34,157 nucleotides of DNA from Sutterella sp. (GCA_020025965.1 JAHHRG010000019.1:1-34157), one strand, 5' to 3'; positions 1-7,857 are shown, numbered from the stretch's first letter. A program made the numbers and translations. The notes: generated by a model not told the origin, from the letters alone.

Positions 1-1
1 A

Positions 2-36
2 CCCCGATATCGAAAGATGTCGGGGTTTTGTCTTTT
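2..36 (+). terminator. Intrinsic terminator of the gene upstream of the window
   Basis: A 10-bp stem (2-11 with 16-25, one wobble pair) closed by a GAAA tetraloop is followed by a T-rich tract (TTTTGTCTTTT). It probably ends the gene to the left, which is outside the window; lolA is usual before rarA in Burkholderiales, but that is inference. Confidence 0.8.
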
Positions 37-139
37 CCGGGGTCGGTGCTTGTGCTCCGGCCCTTTTTTCATGGTAACGATATCCTGAAAGAGTTTTGCA
101 ACTCCTATTTTTCTTCGCTTTTTTGGTACAGTTACTCTC

Positions 140-1540
140 ATGAGTACCGATCTTTTTGGCGACGAACTTCTGCCGCCTGAACCACAACATAAGAAGGCTT
201 CTGTTTCGCACCAGCCGCAGCCCATCATGCAGCCGCTGGCCGAACGCATGCGTCCGCAAACTTTGGACGAAGTGGTGGGACAGACCCACTTACTGGGGCC
301 CGGCGCACCGCTTCGCGTTGCCTTTGAAAACCACCGACCGCACTCCATGATCCTTTGGGGGCCTCCGGGCGTGGGAAAAACGACGCTTGCCCGTTTGATG
401 TCGTCTGCTTTTGATTTGCCTTTCATTGCCATCTCGGCTGTTCTAGGAGGCGTCAAAGATATTCGTGAAGCCGTTGATGCGGCTAAAGAAACCATGCGTA
501 TGTCGGGGCGACCGACGCTTCTCTTTGTGGACGAGGTTCATCGTTTCAGTAAGAGTCAGCAGGATGCCTTCCTCCCGCATGTTGAATCCGGTCTCTTCGT
601 TTTCGTCGGTGCTACGACCGAAAATCCCTCTTTTGAGGTGAACGGCGCTCTGCTGAGCCGCTCGACCGTTTATCAGTTAAAGAGTCTTACGGCTGAAGAG
701 TCCTCTCTTTTGCTTGAACGTACACTCCATAAAGAGTTCCCCGATCTGGCAATCGAAGAGGGTGCTCGAGGTGTGCTCGTTGAATTGGCTGATGGTGACG
801 CTCGTCGTCTCTTGAATGCCCTTGACGTTAGCTGCACGATGGCACGCGAACGCCATATGGAAAAGATTGACGCGGGCTTTTTGCGTAAGACCTTGCCTGC
901 GACGCTTCGCCGTTTCGATAAGGGCGGTGACAATTTCTATGATCAGATCAGTGCGATGCACAAGTCCGTTCGCGGTTCGGATCCTGACGCTGCGCTCTAC
1001 TGGATGTGCCGCATGTTGGACGGCGGATGTGATCCGCGTTATATCGCCCGACGTTTGGTCCGCATGGCAGTGGAAGACGTGTCTTTGGCTGACCCGCGAG
1101 CCACGCAGCTCGCCGTGGAGGCCGCTGAAATTTACGAACGACTAGGTTCGCCAGAAGGTGAATTGGCGTTAGCTCAGGCGGCTGTTTATCTTGCCTGCGC
1201 TCCGAAGAGCAATGCCGTTTACAAAGCCTATAACGAAGTTCGCGCTTTCGTGAAGCAGGATCGAAGCCGTCCGGTGCCGATGCATCTGAGGAATGCGCCC
1301 ACGAAGCTCATGAAAGATCTTGGATATCACCAGGGCTACCGCTATGCGCACGACGAACCCGGTGCTTTTGCTGCCGGTGAAGAATATTTGCCGGAGGGCC
1401 TCGAAGGCATGCGTTGGTATCGTCCTGTCGAACGCGGGATGGAAATCAAGATCGGAGAAAAACTCCGTGCGCTTGAGGCCCTCAATGTGGAAGCACGTCG
1501 TCAGGGAAAAGGCCGTCGTCGCGGACAAGATCTCAAATAG
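140..1540 (+). CDS. rarA: Replication-associated recombination protein A (RarA/MgsA), AAA+ ATPase
   Basis: RarA is a tetrameric AAA+ ATPase related to clamp loaders that acts at stalled replication forks. The 466-residue protein has Walker A GPPGVGKT at residues 74-81 and Walker B LLFVDE at 127-132, followed by the RuvB/clamp-loader-like lid and the C-terminal MgsA helical domain with the typical YKAYNEV and RNAPTKLMKDLGY stretches. The N-terminus carries DLFG before the conserved QPLAERMRP entry to the ATPase domain, as in many betaproteobacterial relatives. Length is slightly above the E. coli protein (about 447), from a short N-terminal spacer and a basic C-terminal tail. The ATG at 140 has no clear Shine-Dalgarno sequence. 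It precedes serS, the usual Burkholderiales order. Confidence 0.95.
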   Translation: MSTDLFGDELLPPEPQHKKASVSHQPQPIMQPLAERMRPQTLDEVVGQTHLLGPGAPLRVAFENHRPHSMILWGPPGVGKTTLARLMSSAFDLPFIAISAVLGGVKDIREAVDAAKETMRMSGRPTLLFVDEVHRFSKSQQDAFLPHVESGLFVFVGATTENPSFEVNGALLSRSTVYQLKSLTAEESSLLLERTLHKEFPDLAIEEGARGVLVELADGDARRLLNALDVSCTMARERHMEKIDAGFLRKTLPATLRRFDKGGDNFYDQISAMHKSVRGSDPDAALYWMCRMLDGGCDPRYIARRLVRMAVEDVSLADPRATQLAVEAAEIYERLGSPEGELALAQAAVYLACAPKSNAVYKAYNEVRAFVKQDRSRPVPMHLRNAPTKLMKDLGYHQGYRYAHDEPGAFAAGEEYLPEGLEGMRWYRPVERGMEIKIGEKLRALEALNVEARRQGKGRRRGQDLK

Positions 1541-1631
1541 GTTTTACTTCAAGGAAAATCCCTTGCTTTGATGCTTGAAATTTGCCTTTTTCTCTTGCAA
1601 AGGCGAAAATTATTAGATTGATTCTAAACAA

Positions 1632-1681
1632 GAGAGTCGACTTTGCTTTAAGCAAAGGCCGACACTCGATAAGATTTTTTT
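1632..1681 (+). terminator. Long hairpin plus T7 in the serS leader: terminator or attenuator
   Basis: The 17-base perfect palindrome CTTTGCTTTAAGCAAAG (1641-1657, centre T1649) sits inside an outer stem, 1632-1639 pairing with 1660-1667 with one A-A mismatch. Seven bases later comes a run of seven T (1675-1681), ending just before the serS ribosome-binding site. It could terminate rarA transcription or attenuate serS. The 7-base gap between stem and T-run is longer than in a classical terminator. No T-box specifier or antiterminator bulge was recognised. Confidence 0.5.
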
Positions 1682-1694
1682 AAAGGCTGGAAAC

Positions 1695-3008
1695 ATGCTT
1701 GACCTCACGATGCTGCGTAAGCAGCTCCCCGAAGTGGTTGCGCGCCTCAAGACGCGCGGTTTCGATTTCCCGGAACAGGAATTTAATGAACTTGAAGCTG
1801 CTCGTAAGGACGTGCAGAAGAAGACCGAAGAACTGCAGAACAAGCGCAATACGCTCTCCAAGCAGATCGGTATGGCCAAGCGTTCCGGTGAAGATGCCAC
1901 CGCTCTCATGGAAGAAGCCGGCAAGATTCCCGCCGAATTAACCGGTCTTGAAAAGGAACTCGACGATATTCGTGCCCGTTTGACGGACATGATGCTTCGC
2001 ATTCCCAACCTCCCGCACGAAAGCTGCCCGATCGGCAAGGATGAAACGGAAAACGTTGAAGTCCGTCGTTGGGGTACGCCGCGCACGTTCGACTTTGAAG
2101 TGAAGGACCACGTTGATATCGGTGCTGCTCTTGGTATGGACTTTGACACGGCCGGTAAGCTTTCTGGGTCCCGTTTCTGCTTCATGCGCGGTCAGATTGC
2201 TCGTATGCACCGTGCACTTGCGCAGTTCATGCTCGACACGCACACGCGTGAAAACGGCTACATCGAATGCTATACGCCGTACGTTGTGACCGCTTCCACG
2301 ATGCAGGGTACGGGTCAGCTTCCGAAGTTTAAGGACGACCTTTTCGCTGCGAAGAAGGGCGGTGCCGATTCCGACCAGGAACAGATGTACCTCGTTCCGA
2401 CCGCAGAAGTTACCTTGACGAATCAGGTGGCTGGCATGATCCTCAACTATAAGGATCTCCCCCTGAAGGTGACGGCTCACACGCCTTGCTTCCGTTCCGA
2501 AGCCGGCTCCTACGGCCGCGACACGCGCGGTATGATTCGTCAGCACCAGTTCGACAAAGTTGAAATGGTTCGCATCGTTCGTCCGGAAAACTCCTATGAA
2601 CATCTCGAAGAAATGACCGCCAACGCCGAAGGCATCCTCCAGAAATTGGGACTTCCGTACCGCGTCGTTGCTCTCTCGACGGGTGATATGGGTTTTGGTG
2701 CTACGAAGACTTATGACTTGGAAGTCTGGATTCCGGCTCAGAATACCTATCGTGAAATTTCGTCCTGCTCCAATTGCGAAGCTTTCCAGGCTCGCCGTAT
2801 GGGGGCCCGCTTTAAGGATGAAAACGGCAAGGTTCAGTACGTTCATACGCTGAACGGTTCCGGTCTCGCTGTCGGTCGTACGCTCGTTGCCGTTCTCGAA
2901 AACTACCAGAACGCAGACGGTACGGTGACGGTTCCGGAAGCTCTTCGTCCGTATATGAACGGCGTTGAAGTGCTTCGCCCGACGGAAGACGGTGCTTTCC
3001 CTCACTAA
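1695..3008 (+). CDS. serS: Seryl-tRNA synthetase
   Basis: Cytoplasmic class II aminoacyl-tRNA synthetase that charges tRNA-Ser (and tRNA-Sec where present) with serine. The 437-residue protein starts with MLDLTMLRKQLPEV and has the long antiparallel coiled-coil arm (about residues 28-100) that grips the long variable arm of tRNA-Ser. Class II motif 2 begins near FRSEAGSYGRDTRG (F266), with the serine-site stretch RQHQFDKVEM after it, and motif 3 is GSGLAVGRTL from G388. Length matches the family (about 430). The ATG follows AAAGG. A substrate tRNA gene lies directly downstream behind its own promoter, separated from serS by a strong terminator. Confidence 0.98.
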   Translation: MLDLTMLRKQLPEVVARLKTRGFDFPEQEFNELEAARKDVQKKTEELQNKRNTLSKQIGMAKRSGEDATALMEEAGKIPAELTGLEKELDDIRARLTDMMLRIPNLPHESCPIGKDETENVEVRRWGTPRTFDFEVKDHVDIGAALGMDFDTAGKLSGSRFCFMRGQIARMHRALAQFMLDTHTRENGYIECYTPYVVTASTMQGTGQLPKFKDDLFAAKKGGADSDQEQMYLVPTAEVTLTNQVAGMILNYKDLPLKVTAHTPCFRSEAGSYGRDTRGMIRQHQFDKVEMVRIVRPENSYEHLEEMTANAEGILQKLGLPYRVVALSTGDMGFGATKTYDLEVWIPAQNTYREISSCSNCEAFQARRMGARFKDENGKVQYVHTLNGSGLAVGRTLVAVLENYQNADGTVTVPEALRPYMNGVEVLRPTEDGAFPH

Positions 3009-3034
3009 GAGGATGAGCTCGGTCTGATACCGAC

Positions 3035-3073
3035 AAAAAAAGGATCGCTTCATAAAAGCGGTCCTTTTTTTTG
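3035..3073 (+). terminator. Intrinsic terminator of serS
   Basis: The 10-bp stem AGGATCGCTT / AAGCGGTCCT (3041-3050 and 3056-3065, one wobble) is flanked by an A-run on the left and an eight-T run on the right, giving an A-T-extended rho-independent terminator directly after serS. Confidence 0.92.
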
Positions 3074-3081
3074 TTCGCGGT

Positions 3082-3110
3082 TTGACAAAAAACCGCTCGT
3101 TCGGTAAGAT
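3082..3110 (+). promoter_or_regulatory. Sigma-70 promoter of tRNA-Ser
   Basis: A consensus -35 box TTGACA (3082-3087) and a -10 box TAAGAT (3105-3110) are 17 bases apart. Transcription should start near 3117, some 18 bases before the mature tRNA 5' end. Confidence 0.85.
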
Positions 3111-3134
3111 TCATCGTCTCATCGTGAGATGAAC

Positions 3135-3225
3135 GGAAGGATGGCAGAGAGGTCGAATGCGCCGGACTCGAAATCCGGTATACGGTTATACCGTATCGTG
3201 GGTTCAAATCCCACTCCTTCCGCCA
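3135..3225 (+). tRNA. tRNA-Ser (anticodon CGA)
   Basis: This is a 91-nt class II tRNA with encoded CCA. The acceptor arm GGAAGGA (3135-3141) pairs with TCCTTCC (3215-3221); G3222 is the discriminator and CCA is 3223-3225. The anticodon stem CCGGA/TCCGG encloses the loop CTCGAAA, so the anticodon is CGA, reading the serine codon UCG. A long variable arm (TACGGTTATACCGTA) and the T loop GGTTCAAATCC are clear. It sits next to serS, its own synthetase, but has a separate promoter. Confidence 0.97.
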
Positions 3226-3235
3226 GAATACAGAG

Positions 3236-3276
3236 ATCCCGCAAGGCGAAAAGCCGGGCGGGATTTCGCGTCTTTG
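3236..3276 (+). terminator. Probable tRNA-Ser terminator
   Basis: ATCCCGC (3236-3242) pairs with GCGGGAT (3258-3264), with an inner GGC/GCC pair around GAAAA. The tail TTTCGCGTCTTT is only partly T-rich, so termination is plausible but not strong. Confidence 0.55.
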
Positions 3277-3328
3277 GGCTCCGATTTTTGTACAATGAGC
3301 CCCGATGCCCTTTCTCCGTCGATTCGAC

Positions 3329-3952
3329 ATGCCGATCCCCGATCCTCAGTTTGTGCTTGAAGCCGCTTTGCTCGCTGCGACGAGACCTATGACGGTTAGA
3401 GAGTTGCGACGTCTTTTTGACGATCGCCTGAGTGCAAAGATCATACGGGGACATTTGGAAAATCTGCAGGCTTTCTGGTCGAATCGTGCGATGCGATTGG
3501 TCGAACTCTCCAACGGTTGGCGCTTTCAGACGGCCGTAGAAGTCTCGCCTTATCTCCAACGACTCGAAGAAGAGAAACCTCAGCGTTATTCGCGTGCCGC
3601 CATGGAAACGCTGGCGATCATTGCTTATCGGCAACCGGTCACTCGCGGCGACATTGAAGAGTTGCGCGGTGTGGCAGTCAATTCCGCTACCCTGAAGGCT
3701 TTTGAGGAACGCGGTTGGATCGAACAGGTTGGCCACCGTGAGACACCGGGGCGTCCTGCCCTCATAGGGACAACGAAACATTTTTTAAACGATCTCGGAC
3801 TCAAAAGTTTGGATGAGCTTCCGAGCCTCGACTCAGAAAATATGCCGGACTTTCTCTTGACGTCCGAGCGCAATGCACTTGATGTGGTGAGTGCCGGAGA
3901 CGGGGAACTACCTCTCCAGAAGGAGATTCATTTTGAGAAAAACGAACAATAA
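3329..3952 (+). CDS. scpB: Segregation and condensation protein B (ScpB)
   Basis: ScpB binds the kleisin ScpA and SMC to form the chromosome condensation complex. The protein has the two winged-helix domains of the family, with the well-conserved stretches LETLAIIAYRQPVTRGDIEE-type (seen here as METLAIIAYRQPVTRGDIEE) and RPALIGTTKHFLNDLGL. I chose the ATG at 3329 (207 residues; MPIPDPQFVLEAALL) because it matches the family N-terminus; an in-frame ATG at 3305 would add 8 residues (MPFLRRFD). Neither start has a good ribosome-binding site. A TACAAT at 3291-3296 may be the -10 box but lacks a good -35. Its 3' end overlaps rluB by 20 bases. scpA is not in the window. Confidence 0.92.
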   Translation: MPIPDPQFVLEAALLAATRPMTVRELRRLFDDRLSAKIIRGHLENLQAFWSNRAMRLVELSNGWRFQTAVEVSPYLQRLEEEKPQRYSRAAMETLAIIAYRQPVTRGDIEELRGVAVNSATLKAFEERGWIEQVGHRETPGRPALIGTTKHFLNDLGLKSLDELPSLDSENMPDFLLTSERNALDVVSAGDGELPLQKEIHFEKNEQ

Positions 3953-5180
3953 CGGTCGTCGTCAGGGCGGTCGTCCGCAGTTTTCCGAAGGTAAGCGCAC
4001 GCCGTTCCGTCGTGCCGCACCGAATCGTCCCGCCCGTCCGCGTCGTGACGAAGAAGCTCCGTTCTCCGAACGCGCTTCTCTTTCCTCGCCCGACCGCGTT
4101 TTCCAGGAAATGGAAAACGATACCGACGGTTATAAGGGGCTCGGTCAGCATCATATGGCGCTCGATATCCTCGAACGTGCTCGCAAACAGAAACAACCGG
4201 CAGATCTTCCGACCGACAAGCTTCAGAAGGCCTTGGCCGAAGCCGGTCTCGGTTCTCGCCGTGACATGGAAACCCTGATTTCAAAGGGCGTCGTGACGAT
4301 CAACGGTCAGACTGCCAAGTTGGGCGATCGTGTGAACGCTGAAGATATGATTCGTGTTGAAGGTCGCTTGATCCGACGCGATCAGGCCTCTTCAACGCCG
4401 CGCGTGTTGATGTATCACAAGATGGCCGGAGAAATCGTCTCTCGCGATGACCCGGAAGGCCGTCCGTCCGTCTTTTTCCATCTGCCGCGTCTTCAGGGGG
4501 CCCGTTGGGTTGCTGTCGGCCGTCTCGACTTCAATACCGAAGGTTTGCTCCTCTTTACGACCTCAGGTGAACTTGCCAACCGTCTGATGCACCCGCGCTA
4601 TGAAATCGAACGCGAATACGCCGTCCGTATCTGCGGCGAACTCGACGCCGAACATATTCTGAAGTTGCAGCAGGGTGTCGAACTTGACGACGGCATTGCC
4701 AAATTCTCTAAGCTCGAAGATCAGGGCGGTACGGGACAGAATCACTGGTACCTTGTTCAGATTAACGAAGGCCGCAACCGCGAAGTGCGTCGTATGTTCG
4801 AAGCTGTGGGCTTTACGGTTTCTCGTCTTATCCGCGTTCGTTACGGTGCCGTATCTCTTCCGAAGAGTCTCCCGCGCGGCAAGCGCATGGAATTGACGCC
4901 GGAAGAAGTTCGCGCTTGGATGCTTGATTTGAAGGACGCTGAGAAGAAGGCTGCGCCGATGGCTGCTACCAAGGCCGAAGCCAAAAAGGCTGAAAAGGCC
5001 GCCGCTCGCGAAAAGGCTCGCGCCCGTGCTCGCGCCGAAGCGCAGGAAGAAGCTCGTGCCGAACGTAAGGGCGGTCGTTTTAAGGAAGGCCGTTCCGATC
5101 GCACCGGCGTACCGATGTGGGAAGCGCGCGATATGAGCGACCGACGCACGCAGCGTCATCGCGGCAATCGCAAGGCCTAA
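3933..5180 (+). CDS. rluB: 23S rRNA pseudouridine synthase RluB
   Basis: RluB converts uridine 2605 (E. coli numbering) of 23S rRNA to pseudouridine. I place the start at TTG 3933 because AAGGAG (3920-3925) sits 7 bases before it; this gives 415 residues (MRKTNNNGRRQGG) and a 20-base overlap with the end of scpB. Order: a basic disordered N-tail of about 90 residues, an S4 RNA-binding domain (about 95-145, KLQKALAEAGLGSRRDMETL), then the RsuA/RluB/E/F catalytic domain with GRLDFNTEGLLL (catalytic Asp199) and the NRQVRRM-like NREVRRMFEAVG. The C-terminus is an Ala/Lys/Arg/Glu-rich helix-like tail of about 70 residues. Closely related RluE/RluF are less likely given the scpB-rluB linkage. Confidence 0.93.
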   Translation: MRKTNNNGRRQGGRPQFSEGKRTPFRRAAPNRPARPRRDEEAPFSERASLSSPDRVFQEMENDTDGYKGLGQHHMALDILERARKQKQPADLPTDKLQKALAEAGLGSRRDMETLISKGVVTINGQTAKLGDRVNAEDMIRVEGRLIRRDQASSTPRVLMYHKMAGEIVSRDDPEGRPSVFFHLPRLQGARWVAVGRLDFNTEGLLLFTTSGELANRLMHPRYEIEREYAVRICGELDAEHILKLQQGVELDDGIAKFSKLEDQGGTGQNHWYLVQINEGRNREVRRMFEAVGFTVSRLIRVRYGAVSLPKSLPRGKRMELTPEEVRAWMLDLKDAEKKAAPMAATKAEAKKAEKAAAREKARARARAEAQEEARAERKGGRFKEGRSDRTGVPMWEARDMSDRRTQRHRGNRKA

Positions 5181-5223
5181 TCTTTAGTCACATGATTGAT
5201 AAAGGGAAATTGCCTCTTTTCAG

Positions 5224-5252
5224 TTGCATGAAGCGGTAATTTCCCCTACAAT
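5224..5252 (+). promoter_or_regulatory. Promoter of the rimP-nusA-infB operon leader
   Basis: TTGCAT (5224-5229) and TACAAT (5247-5252) are separated by 17 bases. Transcription should begin near 5259, about 330 bases upstream of rimP, giving an unusually long leader. Confidence 0.7.
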
Positions 5253-5449
5253 CATGGACGTTCGTGAAAACTGAGTGCGGGCTCTCTCCCGTGGCTTTTT
5301 CGCTCTGCAAACGACGAGAAAGACGTTTTCCCGATTTGTTCAGACGAGCCGATCTTTTTTTGATTGTCTCGTTACCCTGTCGAAGGGCTCCTAGGAGTCC
5401 TGTGCGCGAACTTCGGTTTGAACCCGCACATGTCGACGAGAGGGTCTCG

Positions 5450-5483
5450 AATGGGCGTTTGCCCATTTTTTTTTGTTTTTTTT
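5450..5483 (+). terminator. Strong intrinsic terminator inside the rimP leader
   Basis: AATGGGC (5450-5456), loop GTTT, GCCCATT (5461-5467), then nine T, one G and eight T. It is among the best terminators in the window, yet lies downstream of the operon promoter and about 110 bases before rimP. Confidence 0.9.
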
Positions 5484-5548
5484 CGCCTCGCGGTTTTATT
5501 CCGAGGAAGCGAAATAAAAGGTTTTTCCTTCGGGGAGAACCGATTTTC

Positions 5549-5571
5549 CCGGCATTGCCGGTTCATTTTTT
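5549..5571 (+). terminator. Second terminator-like hairpin just before rimP
   Basis: The palindrome CCGGCATTGCCGG (5549-5561) is followed by TTCATTTTTT. The loop is very tight, so folding would open one or two pairs. It ends only a few bases before the rimP ribosome-binding site. Confidence 0.5.
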
Positions 5572-5590
5572 CCTAGAGGAAGTTTGATCA

Positions 5591-6151
5591 ATGACCAATT
5601 CCGGAGCGCTTAACGAGCTCGTTGAACGAACCGTCGAAGGGATGGGCTACGAATTCGTCGATTGCGAACGTCTTGCTCGCGGTCTCATTCGAGCCACGAT
5701 CGATACGACTGCAGAAGGCGGAATTTCGCTTGAAGACTGCGAACGCGTGAGCGATCAGTTGAGCCATCTCTTTACGGTGGAAGACATTCCCTACGAGCGT
5801 CTCGAAGTCTCTTCTCCCGGTGTGGAACGCCCCTTGAAGCGTGCCCGTGACTGGGATCGTTTCACGGGTGAACTCGCCTATGTGGAACTGTTTGCTCCGT
5901 TGAAGGCCGAAGGCTTCCCGGAAGCAGGCCGTCGTAAGCTCGAAGGTCGCATCCTCGGTATCGAGGGTGAGTCCGGTGCCGAACAGATCACTTTCGACTA
6001 TTTTGAGGTGGACATCGCTCGTACCCCGGGTATGGCCGCCATGCGAAGCCGTCGCAAGAAGACGCCTGTCGCCGATCCCGTCCGCGTTGTTTTCCCGCTT
6101 TCCGATGTGGATCACGCGAATCTCCTTGCCGAACTGAACTTTAAGGGTTGA
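5591..6151 (+). CDS. rimP: Ribosome maturation factor RimP
   Basis: RimP assists late maturation of the 30S subunit in the cytoplasm. The 186-residue protein has the two family domains: the N-terminal alpha/beta domain with the signature SSPGVERPLKRARDW (near residues 76-90) and the C-terminal Sm-like barrel containing FDYFEVDIA and a basic segment (RSRRKKTPV). It is somewhat longer than the E. coli protein (about 150). The ATG follows GAGGAAG at good spacing. It heads the operon and is separated from nusA by 6 bases, the universal rimP-nusA-infB arrangement. Confidence 0.95.
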   Translation: MTNSGALNELVERTVEGMGYEFVDCERLARGLIRATIDTTAEGGISLEDCERVSDQLSHLFTVEDIPYERLEVSSPGVERPLKRARDWDRFTGELAYVELFAPLKAEGFPEAGRRKLEGRILGIEGESGAEQITFDYFEVDIARTPGMAAMRSRRKKTPVADPVRVVFPLSDVDHANLLAELNFKG

Positions 6152-6157
6152 TTTTCC

Positions 6158-7651
6158 ATGAATTGCCGTGAAATGCTCGCGCTTGTCGATGTGCTCGCAA
6201 GCGAAAAGAATGTTGCGAAGGACACCGTTTTCGGCGTTCTCGAAGTGGCGCTTGCTAGCGCTGTGAAAAAGGCCCAGTTCCCGGGCGAAGATGCCGACGT
6301 TGTCGTGCACGTTGACCGTGTGACGGGCGAATTCAAGGCTGCCCGCCGCTGGCTTGTTGTGGCCGACGAAGAAGGTCTGCAGGAACCCGATCGTCAGGAA
6401 ATGTTCTCCGACATTACGGACGAATATCCGGATGTCGCCGTGGGTGACTACATTGAACGCGAAATCGAAGTGATCGATGTCGATACGACGGGTCGTCGCT
6501 TTGCTCAGGATGCCAAGCAGGTTATCCTGCAGCGTCTTCGCGATGCCGAACGCGAACAGATCCTCAACGAATTCCTTGCTCGTCAGGAAAGCATCATCTC
6601 CGGTACGATCAAGCGTATGGACAAGGGCGACGCCATTGTCGAAATCGGTCGTCTCGAAGCCCGCCTGCCGCGCAATCAGATGATCCCACGTGAAAATCTC
6701 CGTACGGGCGACCGCGTTCGCGCTTACGTCGACCATATCGGCGAATCCAACAAGGGCCAGCAGGTCATTCTTTCCCGTACGTCTCCGGAATTCATCAAGA
6801 AGCTCTTCGAACTCGAAGTGCCGGAAATCGAACAGGGTCTCCTTGAAATCAAGTCCGCCGCTCGCGATCCAGGCGTGCGCGCCAAGATCGCCGTCTACAC
6901 CAAGGACGAACGTATCGATCCGATCGGTACTTGCGTCGGTATGCGCGGTTCTCGCGTCAACGCCGTGACGAACGAATTGGGCGGCGAACGTGTCGATATC
7001 GTGCCTTGGAACGAAGACGCGGCTCAGTTTGTGGTCGGCGCTCTCGAACCTGCCAAGGTTCGCTCCATCGTGATGCTTGAAGAAAGCCACGCCATGGATG
7101 TCGTTGTGGATGAAGACAACCTCGCCATCGCCATCGGTCGTGCCGGTCAGAACGTCCGTCTTGCTTCGGAACTGACGGGCTGGCAGATCAACATCATGAC
7201 CGAAACGGAAGCCACGCAGAAGCGTGACGAAGAAATGGCGAAGACCCGCGTCGAATTCATGGACAACCTCGACATTGACGAAGCCGCCGCCGACGTTCTC
7301 GTCGCCGAAGGCTTCTCCTCGATCGAAGAAATCGCCTATGTTCCGGAAAAGGAACTCTACGCCATCGATGCTTTTGACCACGAAACCATCGACGAGCTCC
7401 GTCAGCGTGCCCGTAACAAGTTGCTCGCCGACGCGATTACGCGTGAAGAAAATCTGCGCAAGGCCGACGAACCTCTCCTCGCTCTCGACGGGATGGACAA
7501 CGACCTCGCCAGCAAGCTCGTCGGTCAGGGCGTGAGCACGCTCGACGACCTTGGCGAACTTGCCACCGACGACCTCGTCGAAATGACGGGTATCGATGCC
7601 GAGCGTGCCAGCCGCCTCATTATGGCTGCTCGCGAACACTGGTTCGAATAA
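6158..7651 (+). CDS. nusA: Transcription termination/antitermination protein NusA
   Basis: NusA binds RNA polymerase and nascent RNA and controls pausing, termination and antitermination. The 497-residue protein matches the long proteobacterial form. Order: N-terminal RNAP-binding domain (1-130), S1 domain (about 145-210, GTIKRMDKGDAIVEIG), KH1 (GMRGSRVNAV near 260) and KH2 (AIGRAGQNVRLASELTGW near 325-340), then two acidic helix-hairpin-helix repeats (about 365-420 and 440-497) that in E. coli contact the alpha subunit C-terminal domain. It follows rimP by 6 bases. Because NusA acts on hairpin terminators, the terminator in the operon leader is an obvious possible autoregulatory target, though this is inference. 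Confidence 0.97.
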   Translation: MNCREMLALVDVLASEKNVAKDTVFGVLEVALASAVKKAQFPGEDADVVVHVDRVTGEFKAARRWLVVADEEGLQEPDRQEMFSDITDEYPDVAVGDYIEREIEVIDVDTTGRRFAQDAKQVILQRLRDAEREQILNEFLARQESIISGTIKRMDKGDAIVEIGRLEARLPRNQMIPRENLRTGDRVRAYVDHIGESNKGQQVILSRTSPEFIKKLFELEVPEIEQGLLEIKSAARDPGVRAKIAVYTKDERIDPIGTCVGMRGSRVNAVTNELGGERVDIVPWNEDAAQFVVGALEPAKVRSIVMLEESHAMDVVVDEDNLAIAIGRAGQNVRLASELTGWQINIMTETEATQKRDEEMAKTRVEFMDNLDIDEAAADVLVAEGFSSIEEIAYVPEKELYAIDAFDHETIDELRQRARNKLLADAITREENLRKADEPLLALDGMDNDLASKLVGQGVSTLDDLGELATDDLVEMTGIDAERASRLIMAAREHWFE

Positions 7652-7659
7652 TCGTCGAG

Positions 7660-7773
7660 GTTAGCGCGATGAGGTAAGGCGGGGACCGCGCACAACAAAT
7701 GGTCCCCGACCGCTAACGAACAACGTTTCTCGGCGTGATACGTGAAGAAGATTGAAATCTTCTCGCCGCGAGA
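7660..7773 (+). other. Two stable stem-loops between nusA and infB
   Basis: The 206-base nusA-infB spacer contains two compound hairpins. In the first, GTTAGCG (7660-7666) pairs with CGCTAAC (7711-7717) and encloses GGGGACC/GGTCCCC (7681-7687 with 7701-7707). In the second, TCTCGGCG near 7728-7735 faces CGCC...GAGA near 7764-7773 and encloses GAAGATT/AATCTTC (7747-7753 with 7756-7762). Neither has a T-run, so they look like mRNA processing or stability elements rather than terminators. Confidence 0.6.
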
Positions 7774-7857
7774 GAGAAACCGATGCGACGACGAATTCGT
7801 TTCGTCCCGAAAAAATACGTAAACGGGGGCGTCGGATGCATCAAGGAGAAGAAATTT

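Larger units (their letters stand above)
5259..5590 (+). promoter_or_regulatory. Structured 5' leader of the rimP operon, attenuator-like (or a small RNA ending at 5483)
   Basis: The 410-base rluB-rimP gap has no convincing gene. After the promoter come a hairpin ACGAG/CTCGT (5344-5372) with a U-rich loop, the near-palindrome GGGCTCCTAGGAGTCC (5385-5400), a hairpin TGTGCG/CGCACA (5401-5430) that encloses an AAC-TTCG-GTT tetraloop, a strong terminator (5450-5483), a UUCG hairpin (5520-5542) and a weaker terminator (5549-5571). rimP then has GAGGAAG before its ATG. Attenuators in front of rimP have been proposed in other Proteobacteria; whether this one is homologous is unknown. I did not recognise 6S, SRP or tmRNA signatures. 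Confidence 0.6.

Noticed and set aside
1541..1694. T-box riboswitch controlling serS
   Set aside because: No specifier loop, T-box sequence or antiterminator was found, and T-boxes are not expected in Betaproteobacteria.
3135..3300. tRNA-Ser as a prophage or island attachment site
   Set aside because: No integrase, no repeat of the tRNA 3' end and a housekeeping gene (scpB) follows directly.
5259..5483. 6S RNA, SRP RNA or tmRNA in the rimP leader
   Set aside because: None of the characteristic conserved segments of these RNAs could be recognised.
5264..5587. 107-codon open frame in the rimP leader
   Set aside because: It is interrupted functionally by a strong terminator, has no ribosome-binding site and a composition unlike neighbouring genes.
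5588..7639. 683-codon minus-strand open frame opposite rimP-nusA
   Set aside because: Shadow of rimP and nusA codon usage.
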